DNA of 64,000 nt, taken from assembly GCA_021432635.1 (NCBI GenBank), contig MU270037.1, positions 826,047 to 890,046 of the forward strand, in the 5' to 3' direction. The stretch comes from Thozetella sp. PMI_491 (taxonomy: Eukaryota; Ascomycota; Sordariomycetes; Chaetosphaeriales; Chaetosphaeriaceae). The notes beneath the pieces are model-generated. The model was not told the DNA's origin, did no database searches, and worked only from the letters and a program-made list of their open reading frames with translations. The translations under genes were made by a program, and so were the position numbers. Positions 43,245 through 56,617 of this stretch are shown one piece after another. Position 1 is the first letter of the stretch; each line of letters starts with the position of its first letter.

Positions 43245-45270
43245 CTACCGCTTTCGCTTCTTGTTCTTGTCGAGAACGGCTTGAGCAGACATGATTGGGG
43301 GGGCAGGCATCGCAGCCGCAATGGGGGCAGGAGGGAGGAGAGTTGGAGGAGGTATGGGCAGCACAGCGTCCTTGGAGATGGGAACACCCATATGGCGGCC
43401 GTAACGACCCTTGCGCCCGTTCCCTTCGTCCTCGCTGATGCAAAGCTCGGCGGGGAGGCCCGCATCGCGGCACCGGCCGCAAGGCCGCTGTCGGTCACAG
43501 CCCTTCTTGCTCTTTCGGCAGCGCTGGCACCGAGGCTTGCTGGACAGGTCTGGCTGCTCTTCCTCGCCGGGCGCCAATGGCAGGGCGGGGTTGGAGGCAA
43601 TGGAAGGCTTGCGAGAAGGGGGAACGGAGGTAGGCGACATAGGAACCGACATCGAGGCCGGCTTCTTGACCTTCGGCTTGTTCGGCTTAGGAGTCTTGAT
43701 CTTGTTCAACCCCTGTGGGCGGGGCTTGGCACCGTTCAAGGTGTTGGCCTTGGGCTTGGGCATCTTCAGCTTCGGGGCTGCCATGGAGCCTATGGGGGCC
43801 TCGGCGTCCGAGTAGTCGCTATCCTCAACGCTCGGCTGAAGGTGGTTCTCGACAGTTGGGTAGATGTTCCTGTGGTTGCCCGCGCTGTCAAGCTTTTGCT
43901 TCCGCGCAGGCGGCATCTCCTCCTCGCTATCACTGTCGGCGTCGCTGGTGGCGCCGGTGGAAGAGGCAGCATCTGCCCGTCCGCTGAAGGTATCGTCTAA
44001 TGTCGAAGCTGAAGTTCTTCCGTGGGAGATGTTTGACATTTCTCCAAGGCGCATGAGCTGGATTGCGACGTCCTTGTCCTCTTCCGACATGCAGCTTCCA
44101 ACTGTTGGGTCTGGTGTAGGCATCATTCCCATGCCGGGGGCAATGCCAGCGCTCGGCAGGTAGCCGATGCTACCACGACCACGACGGTGGTCAGCGCTAG
44201 GGGTGGTATAGAGGCTCGCCTGGGACGGCCCGTGGGTATAGCTCTGGGGGGACTGCAGAGGACGGGGGTTCGTGAAAGGGTTTTGGCTGGGGTGGACGTA
44301 AGGGAGGGAGTGTCGGTAGTGCTCAATACGGCGAGCAGGAGAGACAGAAGGATTCGAAGTAGCAGCGGGCATCTGAGGAGGAGCGAAGAGGGGAAGTTCC
44401 TAGTCAAACCAAGTCAGTCAAGCAAGCGAACGCCAATGACGCTGTGTCGGAGGCGGCGACTCTTACAGAGCTCTCGAACTTGGCTCGCTTCCGCCGGCCC
44501 CCCTCGACAATGTTGTCGACGCTGATCTCTGTCGTGCCGATCTGCTCTTTGCTCTTACCCGAGACAGAGCCTGGGGCACCATCGCCGCTGCTGTAGCCGT
44601 TCATATCGCTATGCGCATCGCCATTGGCGGACCCGCGGTTCTTAGAGGAGCGTGAGCGGCCTTTCTTGCTAGTAGGGGGGTTTGTGCCCACCGAAGTGCT
44701 TCGGCGGCCACGGCCGCTGTTAGGGGAGGGGCTGCGCCTTCGCGAAGTCCGCGAGGTGGGCCTAGAGATGTGCTGCGCGATCTGGTGCGGCGGCTGCAGG
44801 GCATAAGCGTCGCCGCTGAAAACAGCGGGTGCAGCGACCGGCGCGCTGTAGGGATGCGTGCTGTAGGCCCCCGGGGGGGGCGGAGTCTCGTCAATTACAC
44901 GCACGTAGACGACCATGTTGTTTTGGAAGTTCTCGTAGCGCGCGATGAGGGTGTTTCCTTGTTCGTCCTCAAAGCTGACGCCTTTGGAGACGCTCGGCCC
45001 CGAGTACAAGCCGTAAAAGTTCTTGACAGTCGTGACAATGGACTCGGTGGTATCATGGGGGAAGATGGAGACACGCAATGGCAAGCGCGCACGATATTGG
45101 GGAGATTCCCGGAACAGCAGCTCAAAAGCGACGTTCTTGGGCGCGGCAGCAGTCCGAGGCGACACGCTGCCGCTGCCGGGGCTGGCTTGTATGGGAGCCG
45201 CACCATATAGAGGAGAAGCGGCGGAAATTGTGTAGCCCATATGGGTTGCCATGTTGCCACCAGTGGTCAT
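43245..45270 (-). CDS. Zn2Cys6 transcription factor with C-terminal zinc cluster
   Basis: Exons 45270-44467 and 44399-43245 encode about 652 residues; the 67-nt intron has a GTAAGA donor and a GACTAG acceptor. Residues about 35-130 form a compact conserved-looking domain (NVAFELLFRESPQYRARLPL, IVTTVKNFYGLYSG, RYENFQNNMVVYVRVID) that could have a ubiquitin/PB1-like fold. Long S/P/R-rich linkers follow, with basic clusters (RRRSPSPNSGRGRRS). The zinc cluster CQRCRKSKKGCDRQRPCGRC plus a sixth Cys sits at about 559-588, close to the C-terminus, where most fungal members have it at the N-terminus. The end is basic (KNKKRKR). The start is the first ATG of the frame. A nuclear regulator is likely; its targets are unknown. 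Confidence 0.87.
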
Positions 45271-48200
45271 GATTGGTGAGGTTGTGTTGGTTCGCGGGAA
45301 ATGGGATTGTGTGGTGGTGATCGGGGGCGGAGTCGTCGGCCCCAAATGCGGATGGGCTGTGACGACTGAGGTTTGTGGGCGGTTTCTTTCGAAACCAGAA
45401 TGGCAAAATCGAGACGCAGCGGAGCACCACGGTCGATTTCTACGATCTAGGATGGAATAACGGTCGGCCAGAGTGATTGACACCTTGCCACCGTACACCG
45501 TCCCTGATCGGGGAGGGAGAAGGGTCACCGCCTGGGCGCCACAGGGGATCGACTGGCCAGTGTCGGGGAGGTGGAGGGCGGGTTTGTCGGCGGCTCGATT
45601 CGGATCTGGAGGCGCTCCTGGAGAGTCAGCGGGGTGATGCTAGCGAAATGGAGCGAAGATGGAAGGAAAGGAAGATAGATGGTGGTTGTCGGCCTGGATT
45701 GGGAGGGGGGTGTTCCAGAGCGGAGGCGCATTCAGCCATGCTCCCCGTGGGAGAGAGGGCGAGCGTCGGCGCGCGTGGAAAAGACGGGGAGCAAATATTG
45801 GGCCAAGATGTCGATCGCGTGAGCGAAAGGCACCGAAAACACTTACCAGAATGACTTGGGAGCGGTGGTGCTGGGCTGGGGATGGCTTCGATCTCCGACT
45901 CTATCGCACCAAGAACCTGCCGACCTGGGAGGCCCAGACGGAACGGTCAGTCTCGACGTCCCCGATGCAAAGAAGCAGTGCAGGGCAGTGGGAGGAGGGT
46001 GCGACGCAGATGCGATGCGAGGGCGATGCCGGATGGCAATGACATACCAGAATCACCGAGCACGAGTTTGATGACGAGGTCTGGTCGAGGAGGTCGGGTG
46101 GTGGTGTGAAGAGCAGAAGAGAATCGCAACGAAAAAGTACGTTAACGTATCGGCCTGCGCACAATGTCTGGTAGCGTAGTGCTCGCCCGCCCACCCAAAA
46201 CCCGCCTCGACCGGCTCGTCCACGTTTTTGCACTGTGCTAGCACAGATGGCCCAGTTGCCCAATTCTGGCCCCAAAGATGAGAATTCTGATTTCCAGACG
46301 GCTCTATCGACTCGAGAAGCCTTCGTTTGGTACCCATCATGCTATATACTTTTTTTGCGCCTGCGCACCGCAGCATCTGCCGTCGCCTGCCTCGATCTCG
46401 AGGCCGGCTTTTCGCACACAGTCCACCTCACCAGTGGCCCAGTTGCAGGAGCGGCACCGCGCTGCACTGACTGGCGGCTGCCCTGCTTGGTCAGTTGGCC
46501 CCAGAACCCACCCCTCCTCTTCAAACGGCCGCTGCTCCTCACACCTACACTATACGACACCACGCTCCCGCCCAGTAGACAAGCCCGTTCCTTATCTCAG
46601 AGATGCGGGTGCGGGTGTGTTTGTGTGTGTGGATGTCACGAGACACACTATGTTTACTTGCTCGACAGTGCCGGCTTCTGCCCATGGGGGGAAGGGCTTG
46701 TGGCATTGTTGGGATGGACGCTGGGACTTACCCGATCCTCACTCGCTGCAGTACCCCGAACGGGGGCGATAGCAAACCAGAGACATGAGGAAGGGGCGTT
46801 GTAATGTTACCATGCTTCTCAATCGTCCATTTGCTATCTGTCTATTACTTGTCCGATGCAGCAAACCATGCTGCAAGGGCAACATCAGAAGAATTTTAAA
46901 AAAATCTAACTTGCGAGGGAAATCGTGTGGAAGGTGTGACCGCCTTCCCCTATCAATGGTCCGGGTCTGTGGTCTGCGACCCGGACAGGGCTCTTCTTGT
47001 AAGTCTGCGCCGGCGGTGAGTATATTCGCCTGGGGCGGCATGTCGAGGCACACGCTACGCAGGCGCTATTCCCTGCTGGCGCCCGGGCTTGATGAAGGGG
47101 GTGGGATTCCGAGGTGAGCGGCTAAGCAGGATCTGCTCTCTTAGACAATCCAAGCCAGACGCTGACTTGTGGACGAGATCACCTGCCGCAAATCCCCCTC
47201 TCTCTTCGCCCCCTCCCCAAAAATGGCCCGGCGAGCGAGCAGCGCTTTCCAGATGGCTTGCTCCTGGTGTCGTCAGAAGGATGCGCCCCTTTCCTGCCAA
47301 TACATCCCGATAGGCCCGCCGTCAGCTGCCAACATGCGACGGGGCCCATGGGCCGCCCTCGGCGATCGGGCTGGCCGCTCCGGGGCCACAATCTCCTCTC
47401 ATGGAGACCCTACTGCGACTTTGGCGTAGCTATCTATACCCATTCGCGTCGGTCGCTAGCGAAGCCAGAGGCCAGTAGCCAGTGGTCAAGAGCGCGCGAG
47501 ACAATGAGCGACCGTCAGGTGTCAATGGGCGGCGACCCGCGAGGGGAGGGTCCAGCCGGCCAATGGCGCAGGCGCCGTCCAGCGTGAGACAGGGATCTCG
47601 CCCTCGAGGTGCCTGGAATTGGTAGCGGGCCACAGCCGGTATTGGGGCCAGTCCAACACGGAGCACCTTGAGGACCCGGCCTGCCGGCGGGCGGCCAGGC
47701 CCCAGACTTGTCCTACTGTGTCTACTGTGCGCCAATGAGCCATAGCATGAAAGTCCATCAAGTTGCTCGTCTAACAAAAACCGGCGCCGCCAGGGTTGAC
47801 AGACTGGAAACGGAGTGGAGGCGGAGCGCGAGGGTTGTGTTTCCCTGATCCCCGTCTTTGATCCCATCGATGCGATGCGCCGAGGCGAGGGGAGGGGCCA
47901 AGTTTGCGTGTGCCAGCCGGCACAGCCATGCAAAGAAAAAAAAGGCGCCTATCACTTGAGGGATGTGCCCCCCCTCCCTCCCCCATGGACAGAGTGTGTA
48001 GAAGAGCCTAGTCAAATCCCTCTTCGCCAGGTCATGCTAGGTCATGTTTCATTGCTCAATCAGGTACCCGTGGGTTTAGACCGCCTTGTAAAACGACCTC
48101 CCGCAACCCCATCATTACTCCAGGGGTTCTGCGTGTGAGCGAGGACGAATAGGAGCGATGCGAACAGAGCGAGGCGGGAGGCTCGGGCTCCAGAGGGCCA

Positions 48201-51200
48201 CTACCAGCATCGCGCCTGAGGATTGACTCGAGGATGGGAAGGATGAATACGGTTGCTGCGGGCCCAAAACAGCTGGTCTCTCCGGGCAGGCATGGAGTTG
48301 AGCTGGCCCTCGGGTTTGAAGATTGGGAGGACCGGACCACCGCGGCTCTATGCGCTGGCAAAGTTTCAAGCGCACTCACACCGTCGAATCACGGTGCAGC
48401 TCTTCCTCAGGCGTCAATTCTACTGCTTGCCTGCCCCCCTCCCCGAGGAACCTGAAGGCCCCCTCTGTTGGCCTACTCAATTCCAATCAAGCGCATGCCG
48501 GCTGGTTTAGATTCACTGCGTTTCTGAAGTGGGCTTTTGCATCCTGCCCAAATCGAGACGAGCCCATCTGCAGGTGTGGCGAATAAGGGCTCGAGAGCTG
48601 ACCCGAGCGTTTTTTTTCTCGTACATACGCCATGCTGGATCCCCCTCCCTCGTACGTAAGAACGCTTGGAGGGAGCTCCCGGGTCGCAGCTGCCTCGGCG
48701 TGCCTTGCTATCAAGGTAGGCATTGCTCACTCGACCTTAGAGGCCGCGAAGCTCTGGGGCTGCCGCGTCCCGTGAGCAGCGGGCCCCTCTCGACTTTCTT
48801 GCTCCCCGGCCACGCCATTGAAGCCATGCATGCTGCATGGAGGGATCGGATTTCTCGCGCCACCGACGGGCCACGGCAGGTGAGGTAGGGTAGCGAGCAT
48901 ATCCACTCGTGCGCAGATAGAGCTTGCCTGACGACTTGGCTCCCTGCGCCAGTTTGTTGGGCAGCCAGCCATTCGCGTGTCCGAAAAGGCACACCACCGC
49001 GGAGTCATCTCCAGGCCTGCTTCCCCCCCATTTTTTTCCCTGCGCTGCCGATCGGCGCCATTGTCGTAACTACCTATGCAACACACCAGCCTGGTATTTT
49101 CGGCGCGGCAGCTGTGAAGGGGGGGACAAAAAAGCGAGGCGTCAGTCCACCTTCCATCGGAGCCCAGGCCAAGGCATCTAGACTCTGAGTTTGCGGGCGA
49201 AAATCCCAGCCCACGGGCACCACAGGCACGAGCCGGATGCGGTCTAAGAGCAAGGAGGGGCGGCGCCATGTCATCCAAGCTATCGTCGGCCCCAACGGGA
49301 TCGGCGGTCTGTCTGCGCTCCACTGGCACTCAAGACAAGAGAGGGCAGACCAGACAAACGATGCAGAACGCTTGCGTTTTTTTTTTTCGATCTTGTTTCC
49401 TCTCTTTCGCTGCGCAGCTTCGACAGACCGCCAGCTCGCACCATGTCTTGCCACATTGCGTCGGTGGAGCGCTTTCATGCGAATCATCAGCGGCCTGCCC
49501 ACACATAGCATATTAACCACTATGCCTCCGCATCGAACCGAGTCGCGGAAGAAAGCGGCGACCTCGAATTATGCCAGTGCTCCCGCGCAAATGATGAAAT
49601 CCCGGATATTGAGACGGTTCACAGGCAGGGGTGTCGAGACCTACGAGACCTGCTCAAACCATCCGGAAAGCTTCTTTAGACTCTGGCCCTTTCGCGGTGC
49701 GAGACGTCGTGCTGCCAGCAAGCGCGGCAAGGGTCTTTTTTTTGCGGTTCTCGGATTTGAGGTTTCGTAGCAGTCCGGAGGCGCCCCATGGCACAGTGCG
49801 TGAAAACTGCTTGGCAGCTTCCAGCGCCAATCTCTGTCCCGAAGCGCCCGAGCAGGCTGCTAATACCTTGCGCAGGCTCTTCCTCCACGGCCGAGGGGGC
49901 CAGGGAATTAACAAAATTTCGGTCGATGATAAAAGCGGTTTCGAGGCGGTCGCGGCCTCCCGCTCGCTCGAGGGTTCCCGGCGAGATGCGCAACTCACCC
50001 GGTCGGGGGAAGCTGCACGAGGTGCCACCCACCCACACGCACATCAACCCCCCCTCCCCATGCCGCACGACGCATGGAGGGCATCATTAGCGGCGGCGAA
50101 GAGGGGTCACGGCAAGCGTCGACTTTCTCGCATAGCCGCACCGCATCCGCCTCACGGCCCCAGGCGGAGCACCGGAGCGAGTTTGAGTTCCCAGCGCGCG
50201 ACGGCAGGCGATAGGCCAGCGCAGGGACCAAAACATCAAAACAATGTGCTTCATGTTCGAATGCGCCTGCCATTCTACTGGCTAGAACTGGCGGCCTAGG
50301 CTTTGAGAATTGGCCCGTCTCCACCCGGCCAGCTGGCGCGTACCTTGCGCAAGCTCCCCCGGCCGCACTCGCGCGAAATATTGAGGCAAATCCCACCAAA
50401 ACAATGTCGCCGATGGCAGCGCCAGCCATTTGAGCCATCGGCGATGCTCGGCCGCCGTCGTGGGCGACGAGTCGTGGCGATGCAGAAATGGAGGATGGGG
50501 GTGAGGAGTGAGGATTCTCCTCACGTGACTGCGCGAGGAGGTCGTGATTTGCGCTAGAAATCGACACGCGAATTTGGGTAATTCTAAACAATGAAGTTGA
50601 ACGTTTCCCCAAGGGCCCATGAGCGAAAGAAAATCGGAAATTATGAAATAAAATGCATCTATAAATTGTACTAAAAGTATATGTCTATTTTTCAATTCGA
50701 TATATATGGTGGGTGGATTTTCGCAGAGCTATTCTCTTTTCCTCCATACTGCCGGGAGACGCGACGGGAAAATCGCTCTCAGGGACCCGATCTAGGCTAT
50801 GACGTAATGCTAGCTGGAAAAACTCGGTCCGGGCTGCACCCCTATGCAAAGCCACACAGCCGCCACATGCCCAGGAACACCACCCCCACTTGGAAGCCAC
50901 ATATGAAGAAGTAAAGAAGCACGGACCAAGAGCTTAGCTTCGGCACCTCCGCTTTGCTTTGCGCAATCCCCCCAGCTTTTGCGACTGTGGCGACCCGGTT
51001 TTTCAGCATGCGCAAGAGCGCTGCGACTGGAAGGCGCACGCAATTTTCTATGTGGCAGGCCGAATACAAGGCCAATAAACCCTCCGCTTACAGTAGTACC
51101 AGTTGCAAGCGCCCGAGGATAGCTCATGGCAGATGCTGCGATACAGCGGAGTCATACTCCGTATATTTGTAGAGGATCTCGTATGCCCAGCGCTCCTGCG

Positions 51201-52241
51201 CCATTCTCTTCTCATTTGCGCAATGCTATTTTGCTACCCTGCGCTTGCGGCCGGGGTCGAAACGAAATGACTGTCTTAACTGGAAAAAGGAGCCCTCAGG
51301 GCCAGAACCTAGTCAGGAGGAAAATGGCAGCGCGCGCGATGGGGCACGTCGGCGCGGCCAGGGGCACGATGGTTGCTTCAAAGGCAGAGTTAACGGCAGC
51401 CGAAAGCGAAACTGCAGGTCGGGGCGAGGTGCAGCGTTTGAGAAGCTGCGGGACAAAGCATTTACTCGCGGCGGCCTCGTATCAAACGCGCAAGAGGCCC
51501 ATTTTGCGCTGTGGTTCGCGAGCTACCCGGCCGACCGGGGGTGCACGCCGAGCCGGGTGAGACCCACTTTTCGCCAAAACGAACGTGCAGCTTGGGCCAT
51601 GGGTCTTGTTTACCAAACAAATAATGACCGGAACAGACCCAGCTCGCCTGCAGCCAGCAATGTTGCCCCGACAGAGCTTTTGAATTCGACAGCATCGACG
51701 ACTCCACTGCTGACTCTTTGCCGCATGCCTCGTCTCCTTTTCTCTTCTTCTGCACTGGAGTTGGTTCGGCCCTCAGCTTCGCCAAAACTTCCTTTCTGAA
51801 CGCTGTTTTCTGCAAGATTCGCTCGAGGGACGAAGATCCTTCCACGCGACGGCTACCCTTTTTCCGCCCTTCCACTTCCTTGCCCTCAACTTTTCTCCCC
51901 TCCACCAACGAGCGCATCGCGGCAGTTCTGCAACGTCGTGCATAGCTGTCTCTGCCCACCATCGCCGCCTCCCCTCCCTGGCTGCTCTCTGCTCTCCGCC
52001 TTCCTCCCTTGAGTCGACCAGCTTCCAGCGCGTCGGAAGCGCAGGGAGAGGCACCGCCATTGGTCGACGCCGAATAACTGGAAACCTACCTTACCGGGCG
52101 GACCTGCTTATTCGAACGCGACGAGCTGTACGGGCATACTACATCCCAAATTTCGACGCTCTCGAACCGTTGATTCACCTCGTTTTCACCTGCCCGCTCG
52201 CTGCATCTACCTGCCTCCCGGGCGCCCCGGTTGGAGAGACA
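45271..52241. other. Long gene-poor region, about 7 kb
   Basis: This is the largest empty stretch of the window. The left part should hold the promoter and leader of the Zn2Cys6 gene; two strong minus-strand splice donors, CTG|GTAAGT ending at 45841 and CTG|GTATGT ending at 46042, suggest leader introns. The right part should hold the promoter and leader of cyclin B. Open stretches in between (for example 47430-47933, 48727-49329 and 49631-50299) are R/P/C/W-rich and overlap on several frames without domain logic. No RNA gene was recognised. Confidence 0.4.
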
Positions 52242-54564
52242 ATGGACGCAAAAGTGAGTCGCCTCGTTCTTTTCACCTTGCTTGCTCCCTTTCCCCCCTT
52301 CTAGAAACCACCTCCTGCCAATTCTCGTCCAAACTCTCTTGTCACGTCACTGCAAGGCAGCTAGCTGGTCACCCATCCGTTCCGGCCACTCTTTCGCTTC
52401 CCAAAGCAACTCGATTCTACTTCATCGTCATACAATCGCCCAATCCAGGCAGAAGTAGCGCAATCCGTCATTCTTACGGCCTGCTCCATCTTGATGCCTT
52501 GCTAACCATCTCTTTTCGCCCGCCCTGCAGCCTCAGCGCGCGTTCAAGTACCGGGTGGTCCCGGGCCAGACGAGCCTCACCGACGAGAACATGATCCCCA
52601 GCAGTCACCTTGTTCACGACCGTCTCAAGTCAGCCAAGTCTACCAGCAACCTCAAGAGCACAATGAACATCACCGGCGCCATGAACGTCGCCCCGAAGCG
52701 CGCCGCCTTTGGGGACTTGAGCAACGCATCCAATGCTTTGATCGACATCGGCGGGAAGGACCTGGGCAAGAACCGGCAAACCCTCGTCATCACCCGCGAC
52801 ACAAAGCCCGCCGACAAGGAGAACCCAACCAAGGCGGCCGGTACCAAGCGTGCCGCCAATGCCTCGGTCGTCCCTGCTCTGGGGGTATCCAAGGCCGTCG
52901 CTGCTGCCCCTTCTCACCTAAACAAGCAGGTCATCGCCAAGAAGACCACCATTGTGTTTCACGACCAGCCTGTCGCCTCGCTGGACACATCGTCCATTTC
53001 GGACAAGCCGGTTAAGAACCCCCGCCACTACAAGAGCCAGCCCTACCTCAAAGCTCAGCAGCCGGTCCTTCGGCGCACCCAGAGCAAGCAGCTTGGCGGT
53101 GTTGGGAAGCCCCTTGATGTCGACGAGGATCTGACCGAGGCGGTCTACGAGGACGCCGTCGAGCAGCTTCCCGAGCACATCGAGTTGGCCGAGGAGGACC
53201 TGCTCCTCCCTGCCGAGGAGCCGAACGTGGTGGTCCACGGCGACGACGACCTCTCGTCGTACCAGCCGTCCAACAAGGAGCTCTCCGTTGCAACTGCTCC
53301 TTCGGAGCCCGAGGAGTACTGGGACGACGAGGACGACCAGGAGCAGGACCTCTACGACGAGCAGGGCTTCACCACGGCCCATTCGTATCGTTCGCACGGT
53401 GACAACACCACAGGCGGGCCCACCACCATGATTGCGCCCAAAGCCACCGAATCGGCGAGGAAGGAGCTCGAGGAGGCGAAGAACTACGTCCTCGAGCATC
53501 AGACCGAGGAGGAGATCGAGGAGGAAGCCTGGGACGTCAGCATGGTCGCCGAATACGGCGATGAGATCTTTGAGTACATGACAGAGATGGAGGTAAGTTC
53601 CTCGTTGGTGCCTGCCCTCCCGCCGACCTCAATTGGTCTAACCGTGTTCGTTCCCCTCTAGTCGCGCATGCTCGCCAACCCCCACTACATGGACATCCAG
53701 ACCGAGATTCAGTGGTCCATGCGGTCAGTTCTCATGGACTGGCTCGTGCAGGTGCACCACCGCTTCGGTCTGCTCCCGGAGACCCTCTTCCTGACGGTCA
53801 ACTACATTGACCGGTTCCTCTCGGTCAAGGTGGTGTCGCTGGGCAAGCTGCAGCTCGTCGGCGCCACGGCCATCTTTGTCGCCGCAAAGTATGAGGAGAT
53901 CAACTGCCCGTCCATCCAGGAGATCATCTACATGGTCGACCAGGGCTACACGGTCGAGGAGATCCTCAAGGCCGAGCGCTTCATGCTCGCCATGCTAAAC
54001 TTTGAGCTGGGCTGGCCCGGCCCGATGAGCTTTCTCCGCCGCATCAGCAAGGCCGACGACTACGACCTGGAGACCCGTACCCTTGCAAAGTACTTCTTGG
54101 AGGTGACCATCATGGATGAGCGCTTCGTCGGCAGCACGCCCAGCTTCCTTGCCGCCGGAGCTCACTGCCTGGCTCGCATGATCCTGGGTAAGGGTCAGTG
54201 GGTAAGTGCCATGCTCTCATGCCTCTCGTATCCGCCGCTTCGGACACATCGCTGACCAGTCCGCTAGACCCCCGCCCACGTGCACTACTCAGGCTACGTC
54301 TTTGAGCAGCTGAAACCACTCGTCACCATGATCCTCGAGTGCTGCCAGGATCCCGTCAAGCACCACCGCGCGGTGTATGAGAAGTACTGCGGCCCCAAAT
54401 TCAAGGAGGCGGCAACCTATGTCAAGCGCGAGCTCAAGGCTGGCTTCACCCTCGACTTCCACAACTATCCCTGGGGCCGCCCTGTCCCTAAATTGTACTG
54501 CCCCGACAGCCGCCGCCACTACCTCAAGTCGACGCTGCCCGAGGCAGTGCCTGCCCGGTCGTGA
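52242..54564 (+). CDS. G2/mitotic-specific cyclin B
   Basis: Exons 52242-52253, 52531-53592, 53662-54201 and 54268-54564 give about 636 residues; introns are 277, 69 and 66 nt. The first exon codes only MDAK and joins to PQRAFKYRVVPGQTSLTDEN. Cyclin B activates Cdk1 at the G2/M transition and is destroyed by the anaphase-promoting complex. Two degrons are visible: a destruction box RAAFGDLSN (61-69) and a KEN box (100-102). The acidic linker (about 190-355) precedes the cyclin fold. The N-terminal cyclin box carries MRSVLMDWLVQVHHRFGL (from 378), ETLFLTVNYIDRFLS and AAKYEEI. The C-terminal box starts near 500. It is the NimE/Clb1-2/Cdc13 type. The long first intron and leader may carry control elements. 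Confidence 0.96.
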
Positions 54565-56617
54565 TGCATACCACCGCGCCTCTCGGCTCCATTCGATTCG
54601 CTGTACATCTTGCAACCACGACCCCCGCCGAGCAGGGCCAGACGTGGATACGCAACAATCTCGGCCAATGTCCTCTGTGCCATACGACCCGCCTGCGCTG
54701 CGCTGTTGTACCGACTAGTGAGCATGTCTGCGCACTCACCAGGTTTCCCGGCATCGTCAGCTTTTCCACCGGCACGATCATCATACAGAAAGGGGTAGGC
54801 TATGTCCTCTGGATGAGAGCTCGGGCTCTCTGAGGACCTCGCTAGCCTCCCGACCACGAGACCACGAGACCCACGATCGCGATTTTCTTTATTGTTTTTT
54901 CCCTTGCCTCGTCTGAGATGCCCTTTCGGTCTGCGCACCCGGCCCTCGTCGCAGACAACACAGATATCCGGTGTGCACGTACAGAGCTGCCACGCCTGTT
55001 CTGCGTGGCGTTCCAGGGAGGTCTTCTCATTTCCAGGACACGACTAATACAGGAGGGGACATGATACCATCATGAAGAAAGTCAGAAAGGGCAGGAAGGG
55101 GGAGAAAAGGCGTTGACCCAGGAGGGGGTCTGCATGCTTTTTTTTAAAGGGGAGATACATGCATACCTTAATCATTTTGTCGTTTAGCTCTAGTTTTCCC
55201 CAGTTGGGGGATGGCGGATCTTTTCATTTCTCTGCGCGATGAAGGCGCGAAGCTACGAGCTGTGCCTAGCTGGTTCTTCCAGGTAGCAACCCGTAGCCGA
55301 TACTCCCATCTCGGAGCAATGGAATCCCCCTTAGGGACCTAGTAAATACCATAATTTGGTGGCCAACGTGACCAGCGCCACTCTTGGTTGTTTATCTCGG
55401 TCGTCTCCGGCGGAAAACCGGACGCTAACCCTCCCTAAATCGACTCCAAATGGAGTTGTCTAGTAGCTCCTATGGAGCAGCGAGGGTCCAAGGAGCGGCT
55501 AGAGAATTTCTTCTGTTGACAGCTCAGACATGCCTGCTGCAGGCCCCCACCATCGAGGGCCCGGTCAGCGGGTTAGCATCACTTAGTCTGTCCCCCAACC
55601 CCCTCCCCTTCAGAGACTGTCGGTGAAAAGTCCTACACCATCTGCTTTGTCTATCCTAGTGACGTGGGTTGGGGTTTGCTGGGCTGAGCAGATGTCTTAT
55701 AACTTCAGTCCCTTTCTCCCACCCTTCCCCCCTCTTCTCCTTACCTCGTATTCTTTCTCTTTGTGGCAATTCTTGCCTCCCGTACAGGAATACACGACAA
55801 CCAAGAGTTTCTGAACCCAACCGAAACCACCCCCACCCAGAGCCCATGCGTCGAGCACCGGAGTAGAGGATGAGCTCCTTGCCCTGAACTGGCCGCTCTC
55901 GGACGCGCCAATCCGGGGCACCGGACAGAATAGTGGGGAAGGGACCTGGTCTGCCCTTGTTGCTCTCCAAAAGCTCCCCCGGCCGCCCGTGGAAGGGGCG
56001 CTACGTAAATCCGCGCAGGGCGTCTCGGGGTAAGGGGATGTGGAGAAGATTGAATCCGGAAACGGAATATCATTGAGTCCGACCCAATCGAAGCACAATC
56101 CGCGCGACTTCCCCACGTTTCGCGCTTGCCCCTGTCGGTGAGCTCCGAATTCCCGAGTCGTGCACGAGGTACTGCCGATCCCCAAAAATTCCAATCTGGA
56201 AAGCTGTTCCTGGCATGGCGGCAACCGGACCTCGATTCTTTTTTTTTTTTTTGCTATCCCGTCCACAACATCGTGAGTCGTCCCACAGAGCCCCTCGAAG
56301 TAAGCCTACGATCGAGCGAGGCCGTCTCTCCTCTCTTTCAAACATCTTTTGTCCGTTAGAAGGAAATTTTCTTCGTCCTCTCCATTTCCCTTCTTTTTTT
56401 TTTTTTTGCCCCTGCATGCCAAGCACGAAAAAAAAGGCTCCGTGATCTTTGCGTGACTCGCGAGCCCGTGTCCATAATTGACTCACTTTGCGCCGCGTCC
56501 CCCCCCGGCACCTCCACTGCCCCAAACCACCGAGCAGTTTGCCGACGAGTGCACAAGTGCATGCCTAGCCCCTGGGACAGCCATTGTTATCGGCATTGAG
56601 CATTTAGAAGCGGCACG
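54565..56617. other. Intergenic region, cyclin B 3' side and carrier promoter
   Basis: About 2 kb without a recognised gene. Several T runs (55138, 56238 and 56393) and pyrimidine-rich sequence lie in the right half, upstream of the carrier gene. No RNA gene or repeat family was recognised. Confidence 0.45.

Noticed and set aside
47430-50299. Several long open stretches between the zinc-cluster and cyclin genes
   Set aside because: They overlap one another on both strands, have R/P/C/W-rich composition typical of GC-rich non-coding DNA, and show no domain or splice logic.
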